Of a DNA stretch of 64,000 bases, positions 50,035 through 61,556 are shown one piece after another. Every line of letters starts with the position of its first letter. The first letter of the stretch is position 1. The notes under the pieces were generated by a model. That model did not search any database. It had not been told where the DNA came from and worked only from the letters and a program-made list of their open reading frames with translations. Origin of the DNA: Caprella mutica (taxonomy: Eukaryota; Arthropoda; Malacostraca; Amphipoda; Caprellidae). The stretch lies in the NCBI GenBank assembly GCA_947561585.1, contig CANNZV010001148.1, positions 62,024-126,023 on the forward strand, in the 5' to 3' direction. Made by a program: the position numbers and the translations under genes.

Positions 50035-50959
50035 GTAAGTTTCTGTAAGTTTTACCTATTTATTCGACTTCTAGCTAACTATGAATGGGAAGATCTTCAT
50101 TAATCGATGCTTTGTAATTTTCTTTTCAGTCATATGGCTAACTATTGAAGAGCATAGCTTGGCTAGAGAAGTAATCTTCCTTCTTAGTCTCATTCCAGCC
50201 ACCCATCTTCAAAGTCTTCTAAAGTTGATCAATATTATGTTTCCTCTGATGACATTATGAAGGCGATTGATGAAGCATTTTAAACTATTCCAAGTTTTGA
50301 ATTTAAATATTGCAAGCAGTGCTGAAACATTTTTTTACTTTACTGTGAACATCATTGTACGATATTCTTTCAATGTTATGTTATGAAAGCTCCATGCGTC
50401 ACTGATTTGGTGAGTTGCTGTGAGAAATAGCTAGCTGTGAACAATTCAGTTCATGAACTACTAAATGACTTTTTATTTGTTTGGGTACTTAAATCTTGGA
50501 GCTACAAGGAAGCTTTATTTGGGCCTTTTTAAACATAACTATATATAACTTCTTCTTTAATCCTCGAGTTGTAATCTAGTTGCAGTTTCTCCTTTGATGG
50601 TGTGATCTCAAATTTAGTAATCTATTAAATGAGTTAATAGAATTGTTATATTTCTTGAATATTTTATTCATGTTTAATAATACATAAATTGGTATCTTCT
50701 TCAATTTTTATAGCTTCTGAGAAACTATTATAATTTTCTACTTACTAATGTTTACCAAGTAATGTGTGTTTCTGAAATTGTTCATTTTATATTAAATGTA
50801 ATTAATTTATTTTGAGTTTTATTACAATGATTTGTTAAATATGGAAAGAATTGCTAAATATCCAATTTAATTATTTATATTGTATCTTTTTTAACTAACT
50901 TAACAGAAGTATTATCACTCTATATTTAATAGTTAATCTTCATGCTGTATAATATATGA

Positions 50960-51400
50960 ATTCTTATGAATTTGATTACACAGTATTTTGTAATTGAGTG
51001 TAGCTAAAGTAAACATTATCCAAGTGGCTAAAATAAAATGCATGTAGGTAAAATTGCTTAACGACTGTAGTTTGAAGGATTAGTTTATCAGTTAAATATT
51101 CTTTTACATGAGGTTTGAATTGCATGCATGTTGGTAAAATAGACAACCAGCTGTAGTTTAATTAATAAGCATGTAGGTAATGTTTAACCACAGTTGTGGT
51201 TTGAATTGCTTGTATGTAGGTAAAATAGACATTCAGCTGTAGTTAGAAAGGTGATAGATGTAGGTAAGATAAAGTACATGCATGTAGGTAAAATTAAATT
51301 ATAAATCCATGATGTTTGATCCAAACCACAGCTGTGGTATGGTTTAAAAATGACCAACATTGTGGTTTGTATGAAACTATATATAGGTTCGGTTAAGTAC
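50960..51400. repeat. subterminal motif cluster of copy B
   Basis: This is the inverted counterpart of 33714-34140: TGCATGTAGGTAAAA-like words (about 51040, 51132, 51168, 51210, 51258, 51278) alternate with CAGCTGTAGTTT or CCACAGCTGTGG words. Word order and spacing match copy A. Confidence 0.7.
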
Positions 51401-51417
51401 ACTTTTCTTTCAGTGTA

Positions 51418-51845
51418 CCTGAAACAGGAAACTTACTTCAATGATTCAATCTTAAAGAAAATTACAGTTACAATTACAGTTACAACAATTATATAAAAGA
51501 TTATAATAATGATCACAGTGATCCAATGATTTCAAATAGTTAATCATTATATATAATATATGTATGGTACATTACTTATATAAGTCATCGCTTCATTTGG
51601 GACGTGCTCCCACCAGAAAAATGAAAGCTTATTATATTAGTTCATCTCCTATTTGTACTAAGATAATTCTAGTTAGTATCATAGAAAAGATATAATCATT
51701 AGAATAATAATAATAACGGGTGCGGAGAAAGTCCCCGATCATATAAAAATGTTAATTTAATGAGTCGTGATGGATGAAATAAAACAAAACTTATCACACA
51801 TTATCTCAATAAACCCATTTAACAGTTCTACCAATTATTTTTCAA
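51418..51845. other. A+T-rich DNA, possible outer end of a mariner copy
   Basis: Mostly unrecognised. Near 51718, CGGGTGCGGAGAAAGTCCCC after TAA could be the outer terminus of the mariner copy to the right, but no inverted partner was found. Confidence 0.3.
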
Positions 51846-53250
51846 TATGACCATTGACCATCATTGGCGGCGATTACTCTCTCGAGTCTACCTCTGAAGC
51901 TTTTCACTGTGGCACGGAACGTTTCTTGTGGAATTTTGGCCCATAGTCGCTCGAGGGACTTTTCAGAGTTTCTGTACTATCATGAGTTGTAGCGTACGCT
52001 TCCTTCTCCAAGTTGAACCACACACAAAAGTCCACAGGGTTCTGGTCCAGCGATAAAGGAGGCCACAATTGATGTGCTTCTTGATGTGCTTCTTCATCTC
52101 GACTTGTCCTGGAGTCAAAATATCCTCGATATACGATTTTGCGTTAACTTTAGCGCCTTCTTTGACCCTAGTAACCTAGCCTTCAAAAGTTTGCTCAGTA
52201 ACCAAGGGACTGGTCCGTGCGCACCAGTCCTCACTAAAACTGTTATTAAATCTTAACAAATTGACTTTTCAATATTTTCTCTTCATAAGAACCTTCATTT
52301 GATATTTACACATCCATTGGTAAACACCAAAGAATAATTATCAATTTAAAATGAAATTAACAAACAAATATTTCTTAGGTTTTCTGACTATTTGCGCAAA
52401 AGTCATTTCACCACCCATCAATAAAATCCTTATAAAATTTACAAAAGTGAATAAAACTTAATGAAAATTTAATTAGGCATGGAAAAGGGTTCAACAATGA
52501 AAAAGATACCAGAAGTGTACATGTACGTTTATTAGTTTCTGAAATATACTAACTTGAATTTGTGTTCTGGTTTTTTCGAGATACCCTGTATAGTTGAATA
52601 AATGCTCATAATATGAGTATTTTGTCATTTAGCAACTTCTTTTTTGTATAATCGTATGCATTAATGTTGAAAAACAAAAGTCACGGAAAGACATCTTCCA
52701 AATCGGTTTGAAAACAAAATTATTATTATTCTTTCATGAGGACTGGTGCGCATGGACCAGTCCCTAGGTTACTAGGGTTAACGAAAATAAGAGGAGATCT
52801 CCAACGCTCAGAGATGGCAGCCCAAACCATCACATAGGTAGGTTTTTGGCGACGAAAGAAAGTTTTTACGGATTGAGGGATACTGTCAGCACTTTTTGCC
52901 AAAATTCTATCGTTCTGGGAGTTGAATTTAGCCTCCACAGTCATTGCATTCAAAAGAATCTTTGATCTGTCAGTCTCTTCTGTTTCTGCAAGTCCATGAG
53001 CTGTTACATGTTGGTCATTTTGAAGGGGGCAACTTGAGGTCTTCTTTTCGCTTCGTGTTCCTCCTTATCCGCTCCCTAATGGTTTTGATTTTGATTGGAG
53101 TGCGTGCAGTGCGAGGTCGCCCACACCTGGGTCGATCACCTGTTGTCTCCTGTTCTTGGTAGAGTTTAACAGCATACCTAACAGTCGATTCCGGTGCTTT
53201 TAACAGCTTAACACGTTGACCGCACTGTGCACATGAATGGTACACGCTTA
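51846..53250 (-). pseudogene. mariner-like transposase, deleted and split by a MITE
   Basis: On the minus strand, 53245-53015 encodes a helix-turn-helix part (KAPESTVRYAVKLYQ...GRPRTART...RIRRNTKRKEDLKL) that is broken soon after. 52953-52782 encodes VEAKFNSQNDRILAKSADS and then VMVWAAISERWRSPLIFV. After the MITE at 52166-52777 the frame resumes with KEGAKVNAKSYIEDILTP, and near 52070-51850 the C-terminal part reads LDQNPVDFCVWFNLEKE. This order matches the better preserved transposase at 53536-54554. Internal deletions removed the first and second catalytic acidic regions (WSDE and QDGA). Confidence 0.8.
52166..52777. mobile_element. 612-bp piggyBac-like MITE inside the mariner transposase
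   Basis: The right end, complemented, reads CCCTAGTAACCTAG followed by GGACTGGTCCATGCGC and ACCAGTCC. The left end begins with the same CCCTAGTAACCTAG, then has an extra 26 bases, then GGGACTGGTCCGTGCGC and ACCAGTCC. The outer site is TTAA at 52778-52781 and TTGA at 52162-52165, one base from a TTAA duplication. Removing the insert and one copy of TTAA restores the transposase reading ...IFVKEGAK..., which lines up with IFVEQGAK in the neighbouring copy. CCC ends and a TTAA site are known marks of piggyBac elements. Each end is itself a hairpin (GGACTGGT...ACCAGTCC). Confidence 0.75.
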
Positions 53251-53381
53251 AATTTTTCTATCAAACTTAAATTAGAGGTATATCAGTTTATATTAGTTTT
53301 TTATAGAAATGGTGTACTTTGACAAGAAGGTAAATAACTAAAATGAATATAGATCACGAGAAATATGTTTATTTATAAATA

Positions 53382-54677
53382 CAGGGTGGGGCGTAGGTTT
53401 GGAAGCAATTTTTCAAACATTAATATAATTCTTAAAAATAAGTTCCTAAGTAGGTGATAGGGTTTGAACTATAATAGAGACACTACATTATGACGTGGCA
53501 GTGTTATTTTTTACAAAAATTTAGTCAATTCAAAAATGTCAGACAAAAGAGAAGCCATTATTGCTCTACACCGTGCCGGGAAGTCAGATTCCGTCATTCC
53601 AAAGACTCTCTCAATAGCGAGATCGACTGTTTGGAAGTGTGTGAAGCGTTTTAATGAGAGAGGAGACTTGACTGATCGTCCAAGAAGTGGTAGACCACGC
53701 TCACAACGCACCAAACAACTGATAAAATGTGCCCGAGAGAAGATCAGGAGGAACCCGAAAAGGTTAATACGATTGTTAGCCAAAACAGCTAATGTGAGTC
53801 CCACAACAATGAGAAGAGTTGTCAAAGAAGACCTAAAGATGTCCTCTTTCACCCTCCAAAAGAGACGACTCTGTCAGAAGCTGTAAAGAAAAAGAGATTG
53901 GAAAGAAGCAAAGCACTTCTGAGAGAATTGAAGTCTGGCACGGCTGGTGAAATTATTTGGTCTGACGAAAAAAATTTCACAGTGGAAATGGCTCACAACC
54001 GGAGGAATGACAGAATAATTTGTAAAAGTGCAAAAGACATCCCATACAACCAAAAAACTGTCCACAGAACCATGAAACCTGCTTCAGTAATGGTCTGGGC
54101 CGCCGTTTCAGAAACTTGGAGATCTCCTTTAATTTTTGTGGAACAAGGCGCCAAAATCAATGCTAAATGTTATATTGAGAATATTTAGACGCCAATGTTG
54201 GAGTCAGCTTAGGATCACTTCTGTAATGACACTCTATGGACATTTCAGCAAGACGGCGCGACTTCACATACTGCAAATGTCACTCAAAACTGGTGCCATG
54301 ACCATCTTCCACGGTTTTGGTCCAAAGAAATGTGGCCTCCCTGCTCCCCAGATGTTAATCCTATGGACTTTTCGGTATGGTATATTCTTGAATCAAAGGC
54401 TTGTGGTAAATTCCATCGCAGTGTGGATGATTTAAAGCGTTCGCTCCAGAGATCTTGGAAGGAAATTTCACAAGAACAGTTGCGTGCCGCAGTAGGAGGA
54501 GTTCGGAGGAGATTTGAGGCTGTTATTAAAAACAAGGGGGGACATTTTGAATAAATTTATGATTTTCGAATTCTTAAAACCGTTTTGTAATGATACATAA
54601 CTGTAAATTATTAAATATATTTTTCGTTGGATTATAATATGCACTTTCATTTGCTTCCAAACTTATGCCCCACCCTG
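53382..54677 (+). mobile_element. complete mariner-like element, 1296 bp
   Basis: TA (53380-53381 and 54678-54679) flanks ends that read CAGGGTGGGGCGTAGGTTTG and, complemented from the right, CAGGGTGGGGCATAAGTTTG; the match runs at least 28 bp. Length and TA duplication are standard for mariner. It contains one full-length, plus-strand but broken transposase gene. A related, more decayed copy lies immediately to the left (51846-53250) in the opposite orientation. Confidence 0.93.
53536..54554 (+). pseudogene. mariner-like (DD37D) transposase, one frameshift and two stops
   Basis: This would encode the cut-and-paste transposase of the surrounding element, about 340 residues, the usual size. 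The first frame (53536-53886) holds the paired-type helix-turn-helix region (KSDSVIPKTLSIARSTVWKC) and GRPRSQR. A one-base loss near 53870 shifts the frame. The second frame holds WSDEKNFTVE, VMVWAAVSETWRSPLIFV, FQQDGATSHTAN and CSPDVNPMDFSVW. I count 37 residues between the D of QDG and the D of PMD, a DD37D spacing known from the maT group of mariner-like elements. In-frame stops lie at 54186-54188 and 54210-54212. The end is conserved to the stop after GGHFE. All three catalytic residues remain, so the breakage is recent. Confidence 0.9.
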
Positions 54678-54679
54678 TA

Positions 54680-55703
54680 TAACCGAAATTGATTAAACCT
54701 ATCACCAGTAAAGCAAACATGCTGGATCAGCAATCGCAGTCAACGTGTTAACAATATCTGGGTTCGTCTTCCCCGCGCAGGATATCAAGGATATCAAGGA
54801 TATTCAGTTCAAACTATAACATGTCTTTAGATGATGAAGAGGACATGATGCTATTCAATATGAAGTATTAGGTAAGTTCAGCTCTCTTTTCAATCTTAAA
54901 TAAAATAATTGACACAATGGAATTTACTAGAGATGCACCGATACCATATTGTTAAATGATACCAGTACCAAGTCCAATTCCATTTTTTTTAAGTATGATA
55001 TTCACAAGTGTTACTTGCTCATTCACCTATAAATTTCATTTGTTAGAATATTTTTGTGTTATTGCAATTAGCTAAAGTGAACCTAGTTTTGAACTACAGT
55101 GTGCCTAGTTTTGAAGTGCGGTGTGCCTAGTTAGTTTTGAAGTATGTATTATTATTCATCTGTTGATTAATTACAGTAATATCAGCTGTCTAGTTGAACA
55201 TAAATTTACTTTTATAAGCACGAAATGTAATTATTCAGTGAATTGTTTATAATGTTCGTTTCAATTTTCAGAAACACAGTCCGGACCCGATTTCAAACCA
55301 GTTCATAAAACCATTGGGATGGACATAGAGGAAGGGGCATATGCTCCCACACCTGAGCACAGTCATGAGCCCCTATAGAATTCTGGCGATTGGGATGGAC
55401 ATAGAGGAGGGGGCATACGCTCCCACACCGTCACAATCTTTGGTAAGTGACAGCATTCACGGAGAAGCTTTTTTGTCCATTCATTAGTATTGTCACTGAC
55501 GGGTGGCAGGTGACATTGTTTATAGAGCCACTTTTCTTTCTGACTGATTCTTCCAGTCCCTTCTATCTAATTTCCTTGTGATGTAGCTAAACGATATGGC
55601 CTTTTTTCTGAAATAGACATTTAACCTCTAGTAAATAAATTTTTCCCTAACTTGAAACGTCAATCACATTAATTCAAATAGCTATTTAGACATGATCATT
55701 TTT
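54680..55703 (+). other. possible remnant of a spliced gene
   Basis: Three copies of GGATATCAA stand in tandem at about 54779-54805. An ATG at 54821 opens MSLDDEEDMMLFNMKY, which ends at a TAG abutting GTAAGT (54872), a consensus donor. An acceptor-like TTTTCAG ends at 55271; the next frame reads QSGPDFKPVHKTIG then MDIEEGAYAPTPEHSHEPL and stops. A donor-like GGTAAGT follows at 55441. The acidic start and the plausible signals suggest an exon pair of a gene or transposon protein, but the TAG at the first donor and the lack of a known domain keep this tentative. Confidence 0.3.
55313..55430 (+). repeat. 76-bp tandem duplication
   Basis: A block of about 42 bp starting ATTGGGATGGACATAGAGGA and ending GCTCCCACACC occurs at 55313-55354 and again at 55389-55430 with two differences. 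In one frame both copies read GMDIEEGAYAPTP. Confidence 0.85.
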
Positions 55704-55705
55704 TA

Positions 55706-55859
55706 CCCTCATGGTAGATATTGACTTGAATATTGCTGCCGAATAACGTCACATTCATAATATAAAGTATATATGCGTTAAACGCGTAATATTTTATAGT
55801 ATGAATATGTGCGTTCATATTCAGCGCAGTATTGGCGCAGTCAATATCTGCCATGAGGG
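55706..55859. mobile_element. 154-bp hairpin MITE
   Basis: The ends CCCTCATGGTAGATATTGAC and, complemented, CCCTCATGGCAGATATTGAC differ at one base, and TA flanks both sides (55704-55705, 55860-55861). The palindrome continues with mismatches right to the centre (GCGTTAAACGC at about 55777), so the whole element can fold into one long hairpin. TA target sites suggest mobilisation by a Tc1/mariner-type enzyme, by inference. Confidence 0.8.
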
Positions 55860-55861
55860 TA

Positions 55862-56100
55862 TTTTTCTCTAGTGTTTCACGCGTGGCCACGGACGCTACG
55901 CGGTCGCGCATTAGTAGTTAGGACGCGCGTGTCTGCAGTTTAGGGTAGCGCCCCAGTGTAGTTCAGTGCAGTGGGGGGACGTAGAATGAGTTCCCTAAAG
56001 CGGACAAAAATGCTCTGTCGCGGCCCTATTGCGGCCTTCTGCCTGCCATGATGCCGGCCCTGCGCGCCCCACCAGCTGCTCCTATCCTGCACCGAATTTT
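55862..56100. other. GC-rich island, possible hAT right end
   Basis: About 240 bp is far richer in G+C than the rest of the window, with many CpG. Complementing 56062 leftwards gives CAGGGCCGGCATCATGGC, the kind of CAGGGCCGG start seen at hAT ends. The 8 bases outside (CGCGCCCC) resemble AGCGCCCC at 55947-55954, but the sequence between lacks a matching left terminus. The ATG frame at 55987 is only 21 codons. Confidence 0.3.
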
Positions 56101-57260
56101 AACTGGGGTGCTGATGAGACTAATTACATCACGCTATATATTCTAACTATACATTTAACTCGTTAGGTACTGAAGAAGCCAGCATGATGCATGATCAAAA
56201 TTGGTTTCCTTTTTTGTTGATTGATAATATGATGGTGATGACTCCACACCTTAATAATCCCAGTAAAGGTTAATACGATTAAGGAAATGAACCTCTGCTT
56301 ATTATAATGATTATAAAACCTCTACTCGTAGGATGATTTGTAAGTAAGTTGTATTTACTGTTTTACTGGAAAAGCGGAAATTGCCTATTATATTTATCTT
56401 GTATATTCTGATTATTTTTATTATCAATAAAGTTATCATTACCTTTAATCTTGACAATAATTTATTGTTGAGTGATGTAACTGCAAGTTGTTATTATTAT
56501 GGTTTATGAAGCTCACAAATTAAGTGTAACTGAAAGTGCCACGTTCTGAATTCAAATACATAGGTTGTGTTGCGCAAAATTCATGCATAACACGTTTGTT
56601 ATAAATCCACATTATAACCATAAAACATCGCTGCAAATTGTACACTTTATGCATTTACATTTTAGGAGCAGTTTGCTTTTATTGCTCTCAGAATTGATAA
56701 ATGTATGATAGCTAAATAATAATTTATATTGGCTACACTTTTATTTCAGTATCTTTTGCTGCAATGGCCTACTATATAAATCATTCAATTTCTCATATAA
56801 TGAAGTGGGAACATTTTTCGAACTCTACACAATCTATTATATATGTTTTCATGGCTTACGTAATATAAATTTCAAGCCTTGCCTTCAATTTCAAGAAAAG
56901 AAATGTAATAAATCAGAATGGGTATATAAAGTGAGCCGTAATGTTACCTAATAACTACTAATGGAACTATAAATTTTAATGGTATCACTTCACTGAATAT
57001 CTACCTGAACAAAAATATAGAAAAATAGGATTGATGTTTTTATATATCTTGTAACTTAGGGTTCACATACTATATGCTCCTTATTATTACTATTTTTTAT
57101 CACTTATACCTTTGTATAGTCATCATAGTCATTACTCTTACCGTCTTGGAAAATATTGGCATAGTAGGCTCTAAAGATACATCATTCCTCAGATTCTTGA
57201 TATATTAGTACGATTTAATTACTATCAGGTATGCAGTTTCAGCTTTGGTTAGATTATCAA

Positions 57261-57380
57261 CGTATTTCATTCTGGCACAGCAGCTCTCTATATAACTCTG
57301 ATGTCATTCCATCTCTGGTGCTGAGTGAACATCAAGCAAATCCATTCATAGCTATACAGGGTAATATTCTGGTGAATTAC
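57261..57380 (+). repeat. dispersed 120-bp repeat, copy 2
   Basis: Matches 17511-17630. Here the shared frame stays open as part of a 90-codon frame (57231-57503) and reads SSSLYNSDVIPSLVLSEHQ then ANPFIAIQGNILVNYKR. No known domain is apparent. Confidence 0.6.
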
Positions 57381-58612
57381 AAACGAGCTTTGGCTTTAAA
57401 TGCTGTTTCAAAGTCCAATTCTCACTTTGATGTGAAAATATCATTAGGTAATTTGTCTGTCTGTGATCTAGCATTCGCAGTATTTGAATACACTAAGTTA
57501 TGATACTCTGATGTATAGAATGAACGAGGATCTGAATGTGAACTTAAAAATACAAGAAGAATGTAGCTTCCACGGTTCGAAATCAAATAAAACGTAAATT
57601 CCGATTTCCCTTTAACTGCTTCTTGCATAAAATGGAATATGAGAACATAATAAATCAATAAGTGTATTCTCACAGCTTATAAAAATAATAAATGCTAATC
57701 TTAAATATACAAAATTTACATCTAATCATATAACACAAATTTAAACAAGATAACATGTAGAAACTCAAAATCAAGGGTCTGTTTTTCAAAGCAAAGAACA
57801 GTCTTCTTTTTTCGATCCTCTTGTAATTTGAAGGCCTCAATGCACCAGTCATTTATCAAACGGAGAGAACTGGAGAATGGATGGGTGGCTAAAACAAAAA
57901 CTACTAGTACATTTTCTTCTTCTTGAAAACAGATTTTGCTAAATGATAAAGTATAAGTTAGTGTGCAATGCAGGTAAAATATCTTTATTTTATTGTATTG
58001 TTACATTTGAGAAGTGTTTCATAATCTTTCCTTCAAGGCATATTTAAGAAAAATTGGGAATTGTTTTATGCTTCCTATAGGAAAATCATTTATATGAAAT
58101 ATATCTTCAATTAAATATTAATTTTCTACAGATTTGTATTTTGGAAAATAATTACTGAACTTTTTTTTAACAACCGTTAACCTTTAAGTTTGACAATGTT
58201 ATACTGTAACGAAAAATTGTTTTTGGTATCTCCAATATTGTGATAAAAACTTTACAACTGAAAAAACGTTATAACTATAATTTATATATTCAAAAATAAT
58301 CCGAATAATGCAAAAAATCAGTGAAAATATTGTGTAATCTTTAAATAATAAAATGAACATTGACATTATTATTGCCAATTACTATGATACATGCAAGGGT
58401 GATGCAGTCAGTTTCTATTTAACTGTACGTAATTAGTTTCAGTTTCATTAAGTTTACTGAATAATTATAAGCCATTGAGCGAGATATTCAAAATGCTTTT
58501 TTTTTCTTGATGACTTCAAAGCCTGTTTATCAGTTAGGTATACATAGACAGACAACCTATTTAGTAGTTCTAGTAACAGAATGTGAGTGGGAAGCTTCCA
58601 TTTGCATTGTGT

Positions 58613-58652
58613 AACTTAATTAGGAGCTGCTGCAGAAGCCCTTAATTAAGTT
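58613..58652. repeat. short inverted repeat (hairpin)
   Basis: AACTTAATTA at 58613-58622 and TAATTAAGTT at 58643-58652 are perfect inverted arms, extended inward by partial GGAGCT/AGCCCT pairing around a CTGCTGCAG core. No flanking duplication or role is evident. Confidence 0.6.
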
Positions 58653-61556
58653 GCAGACAGTCTTTTGTATAAAGATAAGTAATAGTCTCGGTTACTAGTA
58701 CATCAATAATATGATACGGTACCCTCACATTCAAAAAATAACAATATTTTAATAAATTGGTTCAATTAAAAATAAATTTAAATTCAGATCTAATCTTGCA
58801 CAAATACAAAATTAGTGTTCATATTTTATTCTGCGTCATTATTTAACTTTCGATTTTCAGAACAAGTGTCAGCAAGCTATGAATTATATAATTCTCGCAG
58901 AAAACTCACACTTATGATTTCCAACAAGTTTCAAAAACAACGTACATCTTGCTGTGGATACTCTTAATTTTTTTTTCCAAGTCCTATAAAACAAATTGGA
59001 TGAGGTTTGACAGAAGTTAAACGACAGGATAACGAAGAGACATTCTTATATATTGGCTATATTGATTCACTCTCATCGATAGTGAAGTTAGTTGATGCTC
59101 CATATAAACAAATACTGACTCACGAACTAAAACTGAAAGAAATTTCCATCAATGATATAACAAAAATAAAGAAAAGCTTACATATACATTAAATTTAAAT
59201 AGTATATACACGATCGCATTTCTGAAAATGTTGATTAGACAATTGATGCTAAATATAGTATATAAGTTTAGAGGGATTATCAATTGGAAATGAAATAATC
59301 ACATATGCCATTAAAATATCAAATTCATATTTAATCAACGAATTATTTTCACCATCTATGTGGATGGTGTAAAGACTAGTTTTTAATCTTGAGCTATAAT
59401 AAAGAGTATAAATTTGAAATCTAGACGTTTGAAATAAAAAAGATTATGGCACTTTGCTTAATATAATTACACATCTATCTTGAATGATTCATTTTATTCG
59501 CAAAACTGGAACAATACAAATGAATTGTTATTACAGAAATCTCACACATCGAAAAACAGTGTGGTCTGAAAAAATATGTACAAAATAATGCTACGTTGTT
59601 CTTGAGGAGAGGCTATATGTTTTCCTCTAATGCTTGTCGCATCGATTAATCATCCAAATTTGAAATGCGAATGACCATCTCTTTTCAGACTCATTATTGA
59701 GCGCCTTTAACTTAAAATGTATGGATCTAGGAAAGAACCCTCAGAAGAAAAAATCCCCTCGGAAAAACTTCCAACCAAGAAAGAATATTAAAATTGTTTA
59801 AAATTGAAATGTATAAAAAAATATAAGTTAGGATATGTATCATGATTACGAGTATGTAGATTATAAGTCGCTTGTATTTTAATAAATGTTCCCCTGAAAA
59901 CAGACACCACGAAGGTTTCTGAAAGCTTGGGAAATTTCAAAACTACTTCTTGTTGAGTTCTTCACCCTATAAACATTATTATATAATTCCTATAAAAAAA
60001 ATCGTACATATGAATACATGTAAGATCTTAGAAAAATATCACATGAATGTAGATTAATCAGGCAATAAATTCCTTAAACACCATTGAACACAATGCCAAG
60101 GTAAAATGGAGATTTCAAAGATAGGTTTATCTTCGATAAATGTTTGCATTTTATCTTCATAAAAGTTCAAAAGTCTACACTTTTCGATAGTTTGTTTTGC
60201 TTATCATAGGAAAAGTTTTACACGAGTTTGCTATAAAATGGAGATGTTTGCGACTGTGTAGGATTTCTCTGAGAATCTTCAGTGAGAGGTGAATATGTTT
60301 TTTCCTTTTTGTTGCTGAAGGTTATTGTCGCTCTACTAATAGTTAACCATATTTGTGTCTCCTGAAATAATTTTCTGTTGACACAATATTCTGTTATGAT
60401 GCCTGAAACTTCTTTCTAGACCACAAAGATATTATTGCTGAGACAGTTTTGGTTTACAAATATTATGCGTAAGATAGCAAACTGAATTCTAGGTTGTAAT
60501 GGTGTTATAATAGATATGCGTTTTTACCTATAAAATTTCATAGAATCATGTTTTCTTTGATATAACCTATAGTTTAAAAATAATAAGATAGGTATTAGTC
60601 TGTTTTGAGAGTTGAAAAATATCTTATTTGATCTGTCAATAAAATATAAATAAAGAAAATGTATAGATAATAAACTAATTTTCATGATGTTATTTTTTGC
60701 ATTGTTATACCGAGTGGATAATCTCAAAATGGTATTAAAAAAAATGCTGATGGCAATTGACTATTTTGCGAATTCAGTGTTTTAGAAAATTATATTGCAG
60801 TCATTCTCTATTGGTTTGGTTGTAAAGAGGGGCAATGCTTTCAGTATCCTGACGTCGGTCGAGGAGAAGTATGATGACCACATTTTGGGTGTTGCCCTGT
60901 GACAGTAGGGTGGATGCCACTGCCATTGGCGATGGTCGGAGCTATGGTCGTAGAGCAGTGATGCATATCTTATGTTTTTTGATGTTCATTGTCTATTTAA
61001 AGATCACTTTTTTTAATTATTTAAAGCAGATCTGCTCCTTTATAATTTTTTTTATCTATTATGATACGCAAACAATAGGTTTTCTCATTTCCCAGATTTC
61101 CATCATTACACTCTAATAATATTATAATTTTTCAATTCACAATATCCAATTCTTTCGATCCACATATCATAAATAATTTTTATTCGCATTTGTTAATTTT
61201 TTTCATTAACTCTTACGTATATAGTTGGGCAGATAGCTGCCAAGTTTGAATTCCTATGTATATAACTTCTTACATGAGTGTTTGATTATTTTTTTATATA
61301 TATTTTTTTTTGACCTGGTAGTGTTTTCTCTCTACTATAATCATTTGATCGATCGTCTACAGATTGCTCGAAGATTACCGTAATGCGAGTAAAACCAATC
61401 AATAATTATATCAAATGTGGATATTCCCAATTTATTCTTTTTCCCATTCAATTGTCAGTAATTCTGTTCTGTATATCACTGTTAGGTAAATAATAGAATT
61501 CAACATATCCATCAATAGAATAATTACCGATAATATGTGCCAGTGAATAATAAATA

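Larger units (their letters stand above)
47733..51415 (+). mobile_element. 3.7-kb CACTG-ended DNA transposon, copy B
   Basis: This is an inverted copy of 33670-37413, a few per cent diverged by eye and with small indels. The left end reads CACTGAGAGAAATAATT and the right end, complemented, CACTGAAAGAAAAGTG. TA lies outside both ends (47731-47732 and 51416-51417). The subterminal motif cluster lies at 50960-51400, with a weaker one at 47760-48070. The 66-codon frame 49129-49329 is also present in copy A (35758-35982), as expected from shared ancestry, and shows no motif. No transposase is recognised. Confidence 0.85.
56101..61556. other. A+T-rich DNA with one dispersed repeat and a hairpin
   Basis: Contains the repeat at 57261-57380 and the hairpin at 58613-58652. 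The 61-codon plus frame at 59007-59192 (EVKRQDNEETFLYIGYIDSL...) follows a pyrimidine tract ending in AAG and has a balanced composition, but I do not recognise it. The frame at 60871-61116 begins in a less A+T-rich patch (60840-60965) and ends in low-complexity sequence; also unrecognised. Confidence 0.35.

Noticed and set aside
33670..51415. One giant 17.7-kb palindrome with 3.7-kb arms
   Set aside because: Similarity stops exactly at CACTG ends flanked by TA in each copy, so two separate insertions explain it better than an inverted duplication.
55947..56062. A complete short hAT element with TSD RGCGCCCC
   Set aside because: The right side looks like a hAT end, but no matching left inverted repeat follows AGCGCCCC.
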